The position numbers and the translations under genes were made by a program. From the NCBI RefSeq assembly GCF_049310925.1, contig NZ_JBMERP010000016.1:1-64000 (forward strand): 64,000 bases of DNA. Reading direction: 5' to 3'. The stretch is from Virgibacillus_F sp049310925 (GTDB lineage: Bacteria; Bacillota; Bacilli; Bacillales; Amphibacillaceae). Below, in pieces: positions 7,492-16,594 of the stretch. The notes under the pieces are model-generated. The model was not told where the DNA came from. It did not search any database and saw only the letters and a list, made by a program, of their open reading frames with translations. Each line of letters starts with the position of its first letter. The first letter of the stretch is position 1.

Positions 7492-9294
7492 ATGGAGAAG
7501 ATAATTAGTGAGAATTGGAGCCTTGATTCCCTTTATGCAGGTGGGAAGGAATCAAGCGAATTAAATGGATTGATATCCCAGTTAAAGCAGGATATGAAAG
7601 GGCTACAGGAAACAGTTCAAACGTTTGATCAACTTGACTCACAGCAGGACTGGGTTAATCTTTTTCAAAAGGTACAGGAGTTTAAAAGTGCCTCTTTTGA
7701 GCTCGATGAGTTTATGATTTGTCTTTACGCTGTGAATGTTGATGATCCCGACGTTGCTAAATTAATTGATGAAAGCGCAAAACTAAAAGCTGATTTCGAA
7801 TCGCTGAAAATCGACTTAGATGAATTGTTGGTTAGACTTTCAGAAACCGAGTGGGAAGATTTACTGCAGCATGAGGAAGTTAAAAAGTATCAATTTTACT
7901 TAGAAGAGCGTAAGCAAAGTATGGACGACAAATTACCGATTGAAATGGAAAAGATGATAAACGAGCTTTCCATCAATGGGTTTATTGGCTGGGAAGACTA
8001 TTATGAACAAATGATGGGTGAATTGCGCTTCCCTGTTGAGAAAGATGGTAAAACAGAAGAAATGTCGGTTGGGCAAGCGTTAAGCTATGCTATGTTTTCA
8101 AGTGATCGATCTGTGCGGCAAAAAACAGCACGTACAATTGTCTCGATTTGTGAAGAAAAAGCAGAATCATTTGCCACTGTCTTAAACCGGATCAATGGTT
8201 TTAGGCTTGATGTCTATAAACAACGTGGCTGGACCAATATTTTAAAAGAAGCAATGGAGCAGAATAGAATTAACGAACAAACTGTCCAAACAATGGTATC
8301 AGCGATTAAGGAAAATAAGGAAATCGCGAATACGTTTTTAAAGCGCAAAGCAGAAGTTATGAATCTCGAAAAGTTAGCCTGGTATGATAGGGACACTCCG
8401 AGTTTCACTTCTGATAAGAAAGTTTCCTATAGTGAAGCAGCAGACATTATTATTACCCAGTTCCATAAGTTCAGTGAGAAGCTTGGTAGGTTTGCAGAAA
8501 GGGCATTTCACGAAGGATGGATTGAAGCAGAGGATAGAAAAGGCAAAATGCATGGTGGGTTCTGTGCCTATATGCCACTGAAAAAAGAAAGTCGGATATT
8601 TTTAACGTTTACAGGCAGCTATCAAGACGTTGTGACAATTGCGCACGAACTTGGTCATGCCTATCACAATTATATTTTGCAAGATGAACCAGCTTTCTCT
8701 CAGGAAGTAAGCACGAGTGTTGCAGAAACCGCTTCTACCTTTGCTGAAAATTTGGTACTAGACGCTGCTATTGAACATGCATCCAGTGAACAAGATAAGT
8801 TGTCCTTACTGGAGATGAAAATTTTAAATGGATTAAAGTATCAGGTTACCGTACCAGCTATGTTTGAATTTGAACAAAAGTTATATGAACACAGAAAACA
8901 AGGGCCGCTTACTGCAAATGAGATTTCAGACCTAATGGAAAGCACGGCAAAGGATCTTTATGGAGATGTTTTGGGTGAAAATAACAAGTATTTGTGGATG
9001 ACAATCCCCCACTTCTATCACACAGATCTAGCATTCTATAACATACCATATACAATAGGGTATTTGTTTAGTAATGGAATCTATGCCCTGGCTAAGGAAC
9101 AAGGCGATCAATTCCCTGAACAATATGATGCATTATTGCGTAACTCAGGTAGAATGACGGTTGAACAATTAGCAGACCACTACCTAAACAAGGATATTGG
9201 TGAGAAGGAATTTTGGGAAGCTTCCCTTCAACCAACTATTGACGCGATTAAAGAATATATGGAGTTGACGGAGAAGATGGTTAGAAGAAGCTAA
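7492..9294 (+). CDS. pepF: Oligoendopeptidase F (M3B metallopeptidase)
   Basis: A 600-residue cytosolic zinc endopeptidase that degrades short peptides, typically of 7-17 residues. The M3 zinc motif HELGHAYHN lies at residues 385-393, with the third ligand expected in the following VAETASTFAENL helix. An N-terminal PepF/M3 helical domain (about 110-180) precedes the catalytic domain. The GGGAGG ribosome-binding site before ATG 7492 shows that an upstream in-frame TTG at 7477 is not the start. The gene is monocistronic and ends at a clear terminator. The length is normal for the family. Confidence 0.93.
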   Translation: MEKIISENWSLDSLYAGGKESSELNGLISQLKQDMKGLQETVQTFDQLDSQQDWVNLFQKVQEFKSASFELDEFMICLYAVNVDDPDVAKLIDESAKLKADFESLKIDLDELLVRLSETEWEDLLQHEEVKKYQFYLEERKQSMDDKLPIEMEKMINELSINGFIGWEDYYEQMMGELRFPVEKDGKTEEMSVGQALSYAMFSSDRSVRQKTARTIVSICEEKAESFATVLNRINGFRLDVYKQRGWTNILKEAMEQNRINEQTVQTMVSAIKENKEIANTFLKRKAEVMNLEKLAWYDRDTPSFTSDKKVSYSEAADIIITQFHKFSEKLGRFAERAFHEGWIEAEDRKGKMHGGFCAYMPLKKESRIFLTFTGSYQDVVTIAHELGHAYHNYILQDEPAFSQEVSTSVAETASTFAENLVLDAAIEHASSEQDKLSLLEMKILNGLKYQVTVPAMFEFEQKLYEHRKQGPLTANEISDLMESTAKDLYGDVLGENNKYLWMTIPHFYHTDLAFYNIPYTIGYLFSNGIYALAKEQGDQFPEQYDALLRNSGRMTVEQLADHYLNKDIGEKEFWEASLQPTIDAIKEYMELTEKMVRRS

Positions 9295-9315
9295 AATATT
9301 CTCTAATATAATTAC

Positions 9316-9354
9316 AAAAGAACCTACAAGTCAATTGTAGGTCCTTTTTTGTTT
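9316..9354 (+). terminator. Rho-independent terminator after pepF
   Basis: Inverted repeat ACCTACAA/TTGTAGGT with a 5-nt loop, extended by flanking A-T pairs, is followed by TTTTTTGTTTG. It begins 22 bp after the pepF stop. Confidence 0.88.
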
Positions 9355-9379
9355 GTTCAGGTGATATTCCTTACACTAT

Positions 9380-9937
9380 TCAATCGGCTCTATCCACCAC
9401 AGTTAGCTCTCCTGTTTCAGGAGAAATCACAAGTCCGTGAACAGGTGTGTTAGGTGGTAAAAACGGGTGGTTACGGATCATGTCGACACTGTGCTGTACG
9501 TTGTCTTCCACATCATCAAAGCCTTGCAACCATTTTTCCACATCGATACCTGAATATTTTAGAGCATCAAGGGTGGACTGGTCCATTCCTGTTTGCAATG
9601 CTTTGTCGATAACAGATTCTGATTTCAGACCGATCATGCCACATCCGTAATGGCCGATTACCGCTACCTCTTTAGCTTTTAATTCATAGAGTGCAACCAT
9701 AATACTTCTCATTATGCTTCCAAAAGGATGGGAAACAACCGCACCAGCGTTTTTGATGATTTTGGCATCCCCGTTCTCAAGGTTCATTGCTTTGGGGAGC
9801 ATCTCCAATAGACGTGTATCCATGCAAGTAAGAATAACAATTTTCTTTTCTGGGAATTTTGTTGTTACATATTGTTCATAGTCTTTATTTTTTACAAACT
9901 GTTTATTATAGTCCAGTATCGATTCCATGACAGACAT
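9380..9937 (-). CDS. Beta-class carbonic anhydrase
   Basis: This enzyme interconverts CO2 and bicarbonate. The 185-residue protein resembles B. subtilis YtiB. Zinc ligands are Cys38 in TCMDTR and His96/Cys99 in GHYGCGM, with the Asp40-Arg42 dyad intact; the NAGA segment (63-66) is also conserved. The open frame begins at GTG 9946, but AAGGAG is then adjacent; ATG 9937 has an 8-nt spacer and is preferred. The gene is 35 bp downstream of the FAD oxidase gene on the same strand and may be cotranscribed with it. Confidence 0.92.
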   Translation of the reverse strand: MSVMESILDYNKQFVKNKDYEQYVTTKFPEKKIVILTCMDTRLLEMLPKAMNLENGDAKIIKNAGAVVSHPFGSIMRSIMVALYELKAKEVAVIGHYGCGMIGLKSESVIDKALQTGMDQSTLDALKYSGIDVEKWLQGFDDVEDNVQHSVDMIRNHPFLPPNTPVHGLVISPETGELTVVDRAD

Positions 9938-9972
9938 GTGCTGCACTCCTTTTCCATTTGTTGTATCTAGTA

Positions 9973-11370
9973 TTAGTTTATTGTTTCTTCTTTAGACTTC
10001 AATGTTTCATTAAGAAAAATCTTTCCTGGATTTAAAATGTTATCTGGGTCAAGTGCTTTCTTAATCATCTGCATAACTGGTAACGCATTTCCATGTTCCT
10101 GTGCCTGGTATTTTCGCTTACCTATGCCAACGCCGTGCTCCCCCGTACATGAACCGCCTCTTTCAAGTGCATATTCCACGATATGGCGATTAAATAGATC
10201 CACTTTTTTCATTTCTTCAGGATTATCAGGATCAACCATAAGGGCCGTGTGATAATTGCCATCCCCGACATGACCAACAATACCACCTATTAAATTATAC
10301 TTCTTTAATGCGGATCTCGCTGACTCTATGGCTCCTGGCAGCTCAGAAAGTGGTAAACAGACATCAGTTGACATATGTTTTCTCCCCGGATACCCATGCA
10401 TATATGCATAGGCAACATTATGGCGGGCATCCCACAGTTTGTTACGTGCCTGTGTGTCTTTTTCAAAATCAAATGCTACGGTACCTAAGTCAGCTAATAT
10501 TTCTTTCGTAAACTCAATGTCCTGCATTAAACCGCCTTCATTACCATGAAACTCAATAAACAATGTTGGCTTTTCATCATAATCAGTGTCACTGAATATA
10601 TTTACTTGTTTCATAGAAATTTCATCAACCAGTTCAATTCTCGCAACCTGAATTCCAGCTGACAAGATACTAACCACTGCTTCAACCGCTTCTCCAACCG
10701 TATGAAAAGAAGCGCGCCCCGCCACTGTCATCTCAGGGATTCCATAGACACGTAAGGTCAATTCCGTGAAGCAGCCAAGCGTCCCTTCAGAACCAGTAAA
10801 CAGTCCGTTTAAATTATAACCTGATGAAGACTTTGCAGCCATGGTTCCCGTGTTCATAATCGTTCCATCGGCCAGTACTACTTCCAGATTCCTGACCTGA
10901 TCCCGCATAATCCCATACTTGACCGCTGTGGTCCCACTTGCGTTGGTGGCTACCATCCCGCCTAACGTTGCATCCGCACCAGGGTCAACGGAAAAAAATA
11001 ACCCATGCTTTTTCAATTCCTGATTGAGTTTTGACCGGGTGACTCCAGGCTGTACCTTGACCAGGAAGTCATTCGGCATCACTTCAATAATGTTATCCAT
11101 GTATGAAAAATCTAGTGATATCCCGCCATCAGTGGGAATAACATGACCTTCTAAACTGGTACCTAAACCGAACGGTACAATGGGTATTTTATGTTTACTT
11201 GCTATTTTCATAATTTGACTTACTTCTTCTGCATTTAGCGGGTAAACAACTAGATCTGGTAATCTTGGTGTGTGATAGGATTCGTCTTTACTATGCTGAT
11301 CCAGGATAGTTTCATTTGTTGAGATTCTGTCTTCAGGTATAAATGCTGCTAACTCTGTAAAGTAACTCAT
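9973..11370 (-). CDS. FAD-linked oxidase, GlcD / D-lactate dehydrogenase type
   Basis: A 465-residue flavoprotein of the vanillyl-alcohol-oxidase fold. The N-terminal PCMH FAD domain (about 35-215) shows VPFGLGTSLEGHVIPTDGG and GGMVATNASGTTAVKYG; the C-terminal FAD-oxidase domain ends with GGSCTGEHGVGIGKRKY and LDPDNILNPGKIF, typical of GlcD and bacterial D-lactate dehydrogenases. It probably oxidises a 2-hydroxy acid (glycolate or D-lactate) and passes electrons to a quinone or partner. No glcE/glcF partners are nearby, which favours a stand-alone D-lactate dehydrogenase, but this is inference. ATG 11370 follows GGGGGAG. Confidence 0.87.
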   Translation of the reverse strand: MSYFTELAAFIPEDRISTNETILDQHSKDESYHTPRLPDLVVYPLNAEEVSQIMKIASKHKIPIVPFGLGTSLEGHVIPTDGGISLDFSYMDNIIEVMPNDFLVKVQPGVTRSKLNQELKKHGLFFSVDPGADATLGGMVATNASGTTAVKYGIMRDQVRNLEVVLADGTIMNTGTMAAKSSSGYNLNGLFTGSEGTLGCFTELTLRVYGIPEMTVAGRASFHTVGEAVEAVVSILSAGIQVARIELVDEISMKQVNIFSDTDYDEKPTLFIEFHGNEGGLMQDIEFTKEILADLGTVAFDFEKDTQARNKLWDARHNVAYAYMHGYPGRKHMSTDVCLPLSELPGAIESARSALKKYNLIGGIVGHVGDGNYHTALMVDPDNPEEMKKVDLFNRHIVEYALERGGSCTGEHGVGIGKRKYQAQEHGNALPVMQMIKKALDPDNILNPGKIFLNETLKSKEETIN

Positions 11371-11537
11371 TTATCTCCCCCGCTCTCTAATTATAATCTT
11401 ACTGACATTTCTTACTAACTAGTGAATTCGGCTATCAGACAATTCTATCATTTTTTAGAGGTATTATCACGCTTTATGAAGCTGGTACTAATTTTCATAC
11501 TACGTTCCTACTACAAATTATTTAAAGTCTGTTAGTG

Positions 11538-11576
11538 TTTACAACCAATTTACAAACTTTTCAAAACTTACTACTA
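11538..11576 (+). promoter_or_regulatory. Candidate PhoP (Pho) box of the alkaline phosphatase gene
   Basis: TTTACA occurs at 11538 and 11549, followed by TTCAAA at 11560 and CTACTA at 11571, each 11 bp apart. This matches the Bacillus PhoP pattern of TT(A/C/T)ACA-like hexamers separated by about 5 bp. TATATATCTA lies downstream as a possible -10. The gene 3' of it encodes alkaline phosphatase, a classical Pho-regulon member. Confidence 0.65.
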
Positions 11577-11652
11577 TTCTACCATTTAAATCTATATATC
11601 TATCAACTATCATAATAAGTGAAACGGTAACCAAATTTCAAGGAGGATGTAC

Positions 11653-13002
11653 ATGAGAAAAAGGATTTGGGTCATCGCAACAATTAGCGTGTTAATCATT
11701 GGAAGTGTTATTGGAATTAACAGCACTGATACAAATGCTGAGAGTAATAACAAAAAGCATAATAAAGGTAAAGTTAAAAACGTGATTGTCCTGATCGGTG
11801 ATGGAATGGGTCCTGCTTATACTACAGCATACCGTTACATGAAAGATAATCCATCAACACCACAAATGGAAGATACAATTTTTGACGAGCACTTAGTTGG
11901 TATGGCAAAAACATATCCTGAAGACATAGAAGAAAATGTTACAGACTCAGCAGCTGCAGCAACTTCCATGGCTGCTGGCATTAAAACATATAATGGTGCA
12001 ATCTCAGTAGACAACGACAAAGAATCAGTAGAAACAATACTTGAGGTTGCAAAAGAAAACGGCAAGGCTACTGGACTTGTAGCCACCTCGCAAATTAACC
12101 ATGCAACTCCGGCCGCATTTGGAGCGCATGATGTATCACGTCATAATTACAATGATATAGCTGACGACTATTTCGACGACGTGATCAACGGTGAACACAA
12201 AGTGGATGTTTTACTTGGTGGTGGAACGAAATACTTTGATCGCGAAGACAGAAACCTGATAAACGAATTTAAAGCAGATGATTATAATTATGTGAACACA
12301 ACTGAGGAAATGCTAGAAAACGAGAATGATCAATTACTTGGTTTATTTGCCCCAGTGGGTATGCCAAAAGCTATTGACCGGGAAGAGTCAACACCCTCGC
12401 TCGATGAAATGACTACTGCAGCATTAGAAAAATTAAGTAAAGATAATGATGGATTTTTCTTAATGGTCGAAGGCAGCCAAATTGATTGGGCAGGACATGC
12501 AAACGATTCTGTTGGCGCTATGAGTGAAATGGAAGATTTTGCGAGAGCGTTTGAAACTGTAATTAAATTTGCTAAAGAAAATGAGCACACACAAGTCGTG
12601 CTAACAGCTGACCACTCTACTGGCGGATTCTCTATTGGCCGTGATGGAGTTTATAACTTCAATCCTGAAGCGATAAAAGCAGCTAAGCGCACACCAGAAT
12701 TTATGGCACAGGAAATTATCGACGGAAATACTGTTGAATCTGTATTAAGTAAATATGTAACGTTTGATTTCACGGAAGAAGAGCTTACAGCTGTAAAAGA
12801 AGCGGCTAGTCAAGAGGATTTTGATACATTATACAGCACCATATCGGAAGTATTCAATGATCGAGCAGGAGTCGGGTTTACTACTAGCGGGCACACAGGT
12901 GTAGATGTTCCAGTTTACGCATACGGACCAAAAAATGATGTATTTTCAGGATTAATAGAAAATACAGATATAGCAGAAGAGATTTTTGGATTTTTAAAGT
13001 AA
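11653..13002 (+). CDS. Alkaline phosphatase, exported
   Basis: A 449-residue phosphomonoesterase that would release inorganic phosphate from organic esters outside the membrane. An N-terminal membrane/signal segment (RIWVIATISVLIIGSVIGI) precedes the catalytic domain. Metal and nucleophile motifs are present: IGDGMG (Asp50), DSAAAATS with nucleophile Ser99, GHANDS, TADHSTGGF and SGHTGVDVP. No lipobox Cys follows the hydrophobic segment, so it is secreted or membrane-anchored. ATG 11653 has AAGGAGG 6 nt upstream; the in-frame ATG at 11647 abuts the ribosome-binding site. The upstream PhoP-box-like repeats suggest phosphate-starvation control. Confidence 0.93.
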   Translation: MRKRIWVIATISVLIIGSVIGINSTDTNAESNNKKHNKGKVKNVIVLIGDGMGPAYTTAYRYMKDNPSTPQMEDTIFDEHLVGMAKTYPEDIEENVTDSAAAATSMAAGIKTYNGAISVDNDKESVETILEVAKENGKATGLVATSQINHATPAAFGAHDVSRHNYNDIADDYFDDVINGEHKVDVLLGGGTKYFDREDRNLINEFKADDYNYVNTTEEMLENENDQLLGLFAPVGMPKAIDREESTPSLDEMTTAALEKLSKDNDGFFLMVEGSQIDWAGHANDSVGAMSEMEDFARAFETVIKFAKENEHTQVVLTADHSTGGFSIGRDGVYNFNPEAIKAAKRTPEFMAQEIIDGNTVESVLSKYVTFDFTEEELTAVKEAASQEDFDTLYSTISEVFNDRAGVGFTTSGHTGVDVPVYAYGPKNDVFSGLIENTDIAEEIFGFLK

Positions 13003-13034
13003 ACTTTAGAAAACCTTGATTGCACTAAAGCAAT

Positions 13035-13080
13035 AAAGAAAGCGAATGGCCAATATGGCTATTCGCTTTCTTTAATTTTT
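13035..13080 (+). terminator. Terminator after the alkaline phosphatase gene
   Basis: A 13-bp stem AAAGAAAGCGAAT/ATTCGCTTTCTTT, with an internal GGCC-like pairing in the loop, is followed by AATTTTT. It may also serve the minus-strand fragment ending at 13097. Confidence 0.9.
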
Positions 13081-13096
13081 ATCCCTCGACGAGCCA

Positions 13097-13447
13097 CTAA
13101 TTCAACTCAACAGAAATAATATATACATGCTCATAGTCCGTAGCCTTTTCCAGTTGCTCTTTTGTTTCTATATCATTATATATGGACAAGCCCTGTTTAT
13201 TTGTATAAACAATTGTAGCTACTACTTTTTTCTCACCTATAAATAATGGTGCTTCATTAAGACCACCCGTGCCAGAACTCATTTTTTCTCTTCCAGATAT
13301 GTCTTTCTTAAAAAGACCTGATGATTGACCGCCATCATCCATAATGGAAGTAATCCATTGTTCCTGATTATCATCCATTAATCGCTGGATAAAAACTGCC
13401 CTTATTGTTCCAAGGTCATCATCTTGCGTTACTTTTGTATTTATTTC
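13097..13447 (-). pseudogene. Unrecognised protein, C-terminal fragment next to a tandem array
   Basis: An open frame of about 116 codons ends at 13097 with the sequence VATIVYTNKQGLSIYNDIE and EHVYIISVELN. Reading upstream from Met 13378, coherent protein-like sequence continues (NTKVTQDDDLGTIRAVFIQR) until a TAG at 13448-13450, with no start or ribosome-binding site, exactly where the 20/21-bp repeat array begins. I read this as the 3' part of a gene whose 5' end was lost or replaced. A shorter 93-residue gene starting at 13378 (ATG) is possible, but no good ribosome-binding site precedes it. I do not recognise the family. Confidence 0.5.
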
Positions 13448-13480
13448 CTACCAACCATTGCGGAATTGGTGCTGATCCAT

Positions 13481-13645
13481 CGCGACGGTTGATATTTTTG
13501 AATAACGGCTGATTCACTGGCCACAACGGGGGATATTTCCTGATAACGGCTGATTCCTTGGCCACAACGGGTGATATTTCCAGATAACGGCTGATTCCTT
13601 GGCCGTAACGGTTGATATTTCCGGATAACGGTTGATTCCTTGGCA
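13481..13645. repeat. Tandem array of alternating 20/21-bp half-units (41-bp period)
   Basis: ACGG recurs at 13485, 13505, 13526, 13546, 13567, 13587, 13608 and 13628, with spacings alternating 20 and 21. Two half-unit types alternate: AACGGCTGATTCCTTGGC and AACGGGTGATATTTCC. About four 41-bp units are present. Positions 13646-13700 (TTTCACGCGGAAAGTG) look like a remnant of the GC-rich repeat family at 6.5 kb; the rest to 13800 shows nothing recognisable. Open frames across the array are repeat artefacts. Confidence 0.8.
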
Positions 13646-13800
13646 CGAGGAGTTTCACGCGGAAAGTGTTTTTTCGTAGCACACAGTTCCATTGCAGTTT
13701 TTATCAATTGCAAAAGATACAAACTGCTACGTAACTTACGAAAGGGTGCCAAATAAAAGACACCTGCAGACGCAGATGCCAAGTTCAGCCGAACACTATT

Positions 13801-14079
13801 TTATTCTGTTGCCAGTACATCATGGTACTCAGGTGTTTTTTCCATTTTCTTTTGAGCATAGGAGCACACCGGAATTATTTTCTTTCCTTTTTCTCTTGCG
13901 TAATTCACTACCTTTTCAACAAGTTTCCCGGCAATCCCCTGACCACTAAGACTTTCCGATACAACTGTATGATCAATGATTAACTTTGTATCAGTTAGTT
14001 GGAAGGTGATTTCAGCCAATGGTTCAGCTTCATTTTCACCGACATAAAATTTACCTTCACCTTTTTTTATAGTTGTCAT
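13801..14079 (-). CDS. YjdJ-type GNAT N-acetyltransferase
   Basis: A 92-residue minimal GNAT-fold protein of the YjdJ/COG2388 type. The acetyl-CoA-binding signature lies at SGQGIAGKLVEKVVNYAREK, and the C-terminal PVCSYAQKKMEKTPEYHDV block is diagnostic of this family. The natural substrate is unknown. ATG 14079 follows AAGGAG. It starts 13 nt after the threonine aldolase stop, so the two are one operon. In B. subtilis yjdJ is likewise beside the second haem O synthase gene, which is found here just upstream. Confidence 0.87.
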   Translation of the reverse strand: MTTIKKGEGKFYVGENEAEPLAEITFQLTDTKLIIDHTVVSESLSGQGIAGKLVEKVVNYAREKGKKIIPVCSYAQKKMEKTPEYHDVLATE

Positions 14080-14092
14080 GCTAAATGTCTCC

Positions 14093-15172
14093 TTATATTT
14101 GTTTCATTTTTTCATCAAGCATTTTAAATACCTCTTTCAAATTCTCGTTAGCTACATCCGAATAGTTGTCACCTATACTTACTTCAAAATAGCACCCTTG
14201 ATCATCTATTCCTTTTGTGTAGCCAGTTAAACCTATGCCTGTTGCTTCATAAATAGAAATTAAGATCTGTTCTACTTCTTCTTTTTTGGCAGTAAAGTGG
14301 ACGTGAAACATATTAGAGACAGGGACTTTGGGTAATGTCGACACTGCATGACACTGATTATATAATGAAGCGAGCTCTTTTGCTTCCTCAAAATACTGTT
14401 TCATTTTTTCAGACCGTTGATTGAAATAGTAATCGGCACTAATAATATAAGGGTAAAGGCTAATTAGATCTCCCCCGTGACGTCTTTTCCATACTTTGGA
14501 CTTCTCTGTGAATTCCTGATCACCGGCCAGGATTGCCCCAGCTATTCCACCAATTCCTTTGTAAACAGAAATATAGACACTATCGAAAAGCCTGCAAACC
14601 TCAGCTGCCGTTTTCTGATAATAAGGAAGTACTTCAAGCAGTCTAGCACCATCCAAATGTAACTTAATTCCTTTCTCCCGACAGTGATTGGAAATATCTA
14701 CAAGTGTTTGATAATCAGGTAGTTGACCACCAATTTCCCTTTGTGGCAATTCAAGCAGTAAGCAGGAAATAGTCTCCTCCATTTGAACAACATCCTCAAG
14801 CCCAATAACACTGTTTTTATCAGCTAACAAAACGGATTCAATCTGATGGAGTTCTTTTAAACCATCCTGTTCATGAATCTCCACATGCGATAATGGATGG
14901 TAGGCTACTTTTTTCATGCCTTTTTCATCACACCAAATTCTTAAGGCAATTTGCTGTGCCATCGTTCCACTTGGGAAAAAAACGGCTGATTCCTTCCCCA
15001 AATAACGCGCCATTTTATTCTGGAAATCGTTAATTATTTTACCGCTACCGTAATGATCACTTTCTTCTTCACCATCAAAGTTCTCTAAAACATCTTTAAG
15101 CACCTGGATATTTCTACTACCATGGCCAGCTACTTGTTTATCGGTTTTTTTAAATGCTTCAAACAGATTCAC
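14093..15172 (-). CDS. ltaE: Threonine aldolase family PLP enzyme
   Basis: A 359-residue fold-type I pyridoxal-phosphate enzyme, expected to cleave L-threonine or L-allo-threonine to glycine and acetaldehyde. The PLP-binding Asp174 is in HLDGARL and the Schiff-base lysine is Lys205 in SVYKGIGG. The GSGKIINDFQNKMARYLGKE block also matches the beta-eliminating lyase/threonine aldolase family. Specificity (L versus L-allo) cannot be decided. Translation starts at GTG 15172, 7 nt after GGGGGAA. It is followed closely by the GNAT gene and preceded by ctaB, 25 bp away. Confidence 0.87.
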   Translation of the reverse strand: MNLFEAFKKTDKQVAGHGSRNIQVLKDVLENFDGEEESDHYGSGKIINDFQNKMARYLGKESAVFFPSGTMAQQIALRIWCDEKGMKKVAYHPLSHVEIHEQDGLKELHQIESVLLADKNSVIGLEDVVQMEETISCLLLELPQREIGGQLPDYQTLVDISNHCREKGIKLHLDGARLLEVLPYYQKTAAEVCRLFDSVYISVYKGIGGIAGAILAGDQEFTEKSKVWKRRHGGDLISLYPYIISADYYFNQRSEKMKQYFEEAKELASLYNQCHAVSTLPKVPVSNMFHVHFTAKKEEVEQILISIYEATGIGLTGYTKGIDDQGCYFEVSIGDNYSDVANENLKEVFKMLDEKMKQI

Positions 15173-15197
15173 TTATTACTTCCCCCTTTACTTACAA

Positions 15198-16106
15198 CTA
15201 AGGCAATGTAACTACGATCATCATTAAGAATAGTAATGCTAAATAGTTAACAGAACACACAAACATGACATGGGCCCACTTTGCATCATCTTTTGTAAAG
15301 AATCCGCTGATTGCGACCACTAACCAGGCAACTGTAAGTACTGTAGCTGTCACTAAAAATACTGCACCCAGTTGTACCAGGAAAAACGGTAATGGCAGCA
15401 GACATGCGATATATACAACCATTTGTCTTTTGGTCACATCAAAACCATAAACAACTGGCAGCATAGCAACCTTTGCAGCCTTGTATTCATCATGTTTCTT
15501 CATTGCTATAGCAAAAGTATGTGGCATCTGCCAGATAAACAAAATTAAAAACAACATGATTGGAACAACGTGAAAAGCAGGTGCTATGGCAGCCCAGCCA
15601 ATTAAAGGTGTTACTGCACCAGAAACACTGCCTATTACGGTGTTTAATGTATACCTTCGTTTAGACCACATGGTGTATAAAATAACATAGGTGAACCATC
15701 CTACAAATGCATATATAGTTGTTTCAACAGTTGTAAAAAGAAGCAGTACAAAGCCAAGAACCGTTAAGACAATCCCTAGTATTAAAACTGTTTTAAGCGA
15801 AAAAGAACCCGTAACAGTTGGACGTTTTTGTGTTCTCGCCATCACTTTATCAATGTCAACATCGTACCAGTTGTTAATGACAAGTGCCCCTGCCATAACC
15901 ATTGTACTTCCTGCAATTGTTAACAAAAATACAATCCAATGATCAGAAAAAGATTCATTGGAAAAATATAATGCCAGCCAAAACCCGGTGAAAACAGGTA
16001 ATATATTTAAAATTAATACGATAGCTTTGAAAAGTTCTTTTAAATCCTTGAAAATAGAACCTTTTCTTACATTCTCCTGTGAGGACGGAGTATCCTTTAT
16101 ATTCAT
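15198..16106 (-). CDS. ctaB: Protoheme IX farnesyltransferase (haem O synthase, CtaO type)
   Basis: This membrane prenyltransferase adds a farnesyl group to haem b, making haem O for terminal oxidases. The 302-residue protein has about eight or nine membrane segments. The active-site motif NNWYDVDIDKVMARTQKRP (residues 78-96) provides the two Asp for Mg-diphosphate binding, and a second polar loop, KKHDEYKAAKVAMLPVVYG, is present. No cytochrome oxidase genes flank it. Neighbouring a yjdJ homologue instead, it corresponds by position to B. subtilis ctaO rather than to ctaB of the cta operon. ATG 16106 follows GAGGAAATGA. Confidence 0.92.
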   Translation of the reverse strand: MNIKDTPSSQENVRKGSIFKDLKELFKAIVLILNILPVFTGFWLALYFSNESFSDHWIVFLLTIAGSTMVMAGALVINNWYDVDIDKVMARTQKRPTVTGSFSLKTVLILGIVLTVLGFVLLLFTTVETTIYAFVGWFTYVILYTMWSKRRYTLNTVIGSVSGAVTPLIGWAAIAPAFHVVPIMLFLILFIWQMPHTFAIAMKKHDEYKAAKVAMLPVVYGFDVTKRQMVVYIACLLPLPFFLVQLGAVFLVTATVLTVAWLVVAISGFFTKDDAKWAHVMFVCSVNYLALLFLMMIVVTLP

Positions 16107-16265
16107 TTCATTTCCTCTTTCTATAACTGACTAGCAGGTTTATTACGTTAACTCCATAATACCATTTCTATCGAATTAATATAACATGTAGGATTTTTTA
16201 CCAAAAAATCAAAGCTGTTGAAGTACTGATTTTGGGAAATCCTATTAGCAAAGTGAGGTGACAAA

Positions 16266-16538
16266 ATGGCTAGAAATAATAAAATCCTGGTTCCGGCAGC
16301 CCGCAAAGAATTGGATGTCTTAAAAGGGCGAGTGATGAAGGCAAAAGGCTATAAAGTTAACGGGGCTGATACTAATGCTGTTAAATACGAAGTAGCAAGT
16401 GAGCAGGGTATTACGCTTAATAAGGGGTACAATGGTCAACTTACATCCGAACAGGCAGGTAAGATTGGAGGTCCTATTGGTGGTAATATGGTTAAAGAAA
16501 TGGTCAAAATGGCTCAGGACAGCATGAGACAGAAGTAA
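16266..16538 (+). CDS. Alpha/beta-type small acid-soluble spore protein
   Basis: A 90-residue DNA-binding protein that coats and protects spore DNA. The N-terminal half (NKILVPAARKELDVLKGRV) and KYEVASEQGI carry the family's germination-protease cleavage region, and the C-terminal IGGPIGGNMVKEMVKMAQ matches the second conserved block. It is somewhat longer than the typical 60-75 residues because of an extended middle (KGYKVNGADTNAVK). ATG 16266 is preceded by GAGGTG. Expression in the forespore (sigma-G) is expected from the family, but I could not identify a convincing sigma-G promoter. It shows that the organism makes endospores. Confidence 0.9.
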   Translation: MARNNKILVPAARKELDVLKGRVMKAKGYKVNGADTNAVKYEVASEQGITLNKGYNGQLTSEQAGKIGGPIGGNMVKEMVKMAQDSMRQK

Positions 16539-16547
16539 CGTGAAAAA

Positions 16548-16586
16548 CAAAGGCTGCATGACGAGTAAAAGTCATGCAGCCTTTGT
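16548..16586. terminator. Bidirectional terminator between the SASP and VWA genes
   Basis: A 15-bp perfect stem CAAAGGCTGCATGAC/GTCATGCAGCCTTTG with an 8-nt loop lies between converging genes. On the minus strand it is followed by TTTTTCACG; on the plus strand the T tract is weak. Confidence 0.88.
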
Positions 16587-16594
16587 GATCCAGT

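Noticed and set aside
13419..13782. Two overlapping minus-strand frames (87 and 113 codons) with repetitive protein sequence
   Set aside because: They are translations of the 20/21-bp tandem array in different frames. Both lack ribosome-binding sites, and the alternating 20/21 period does not keep a frame from one half-unit to the next.
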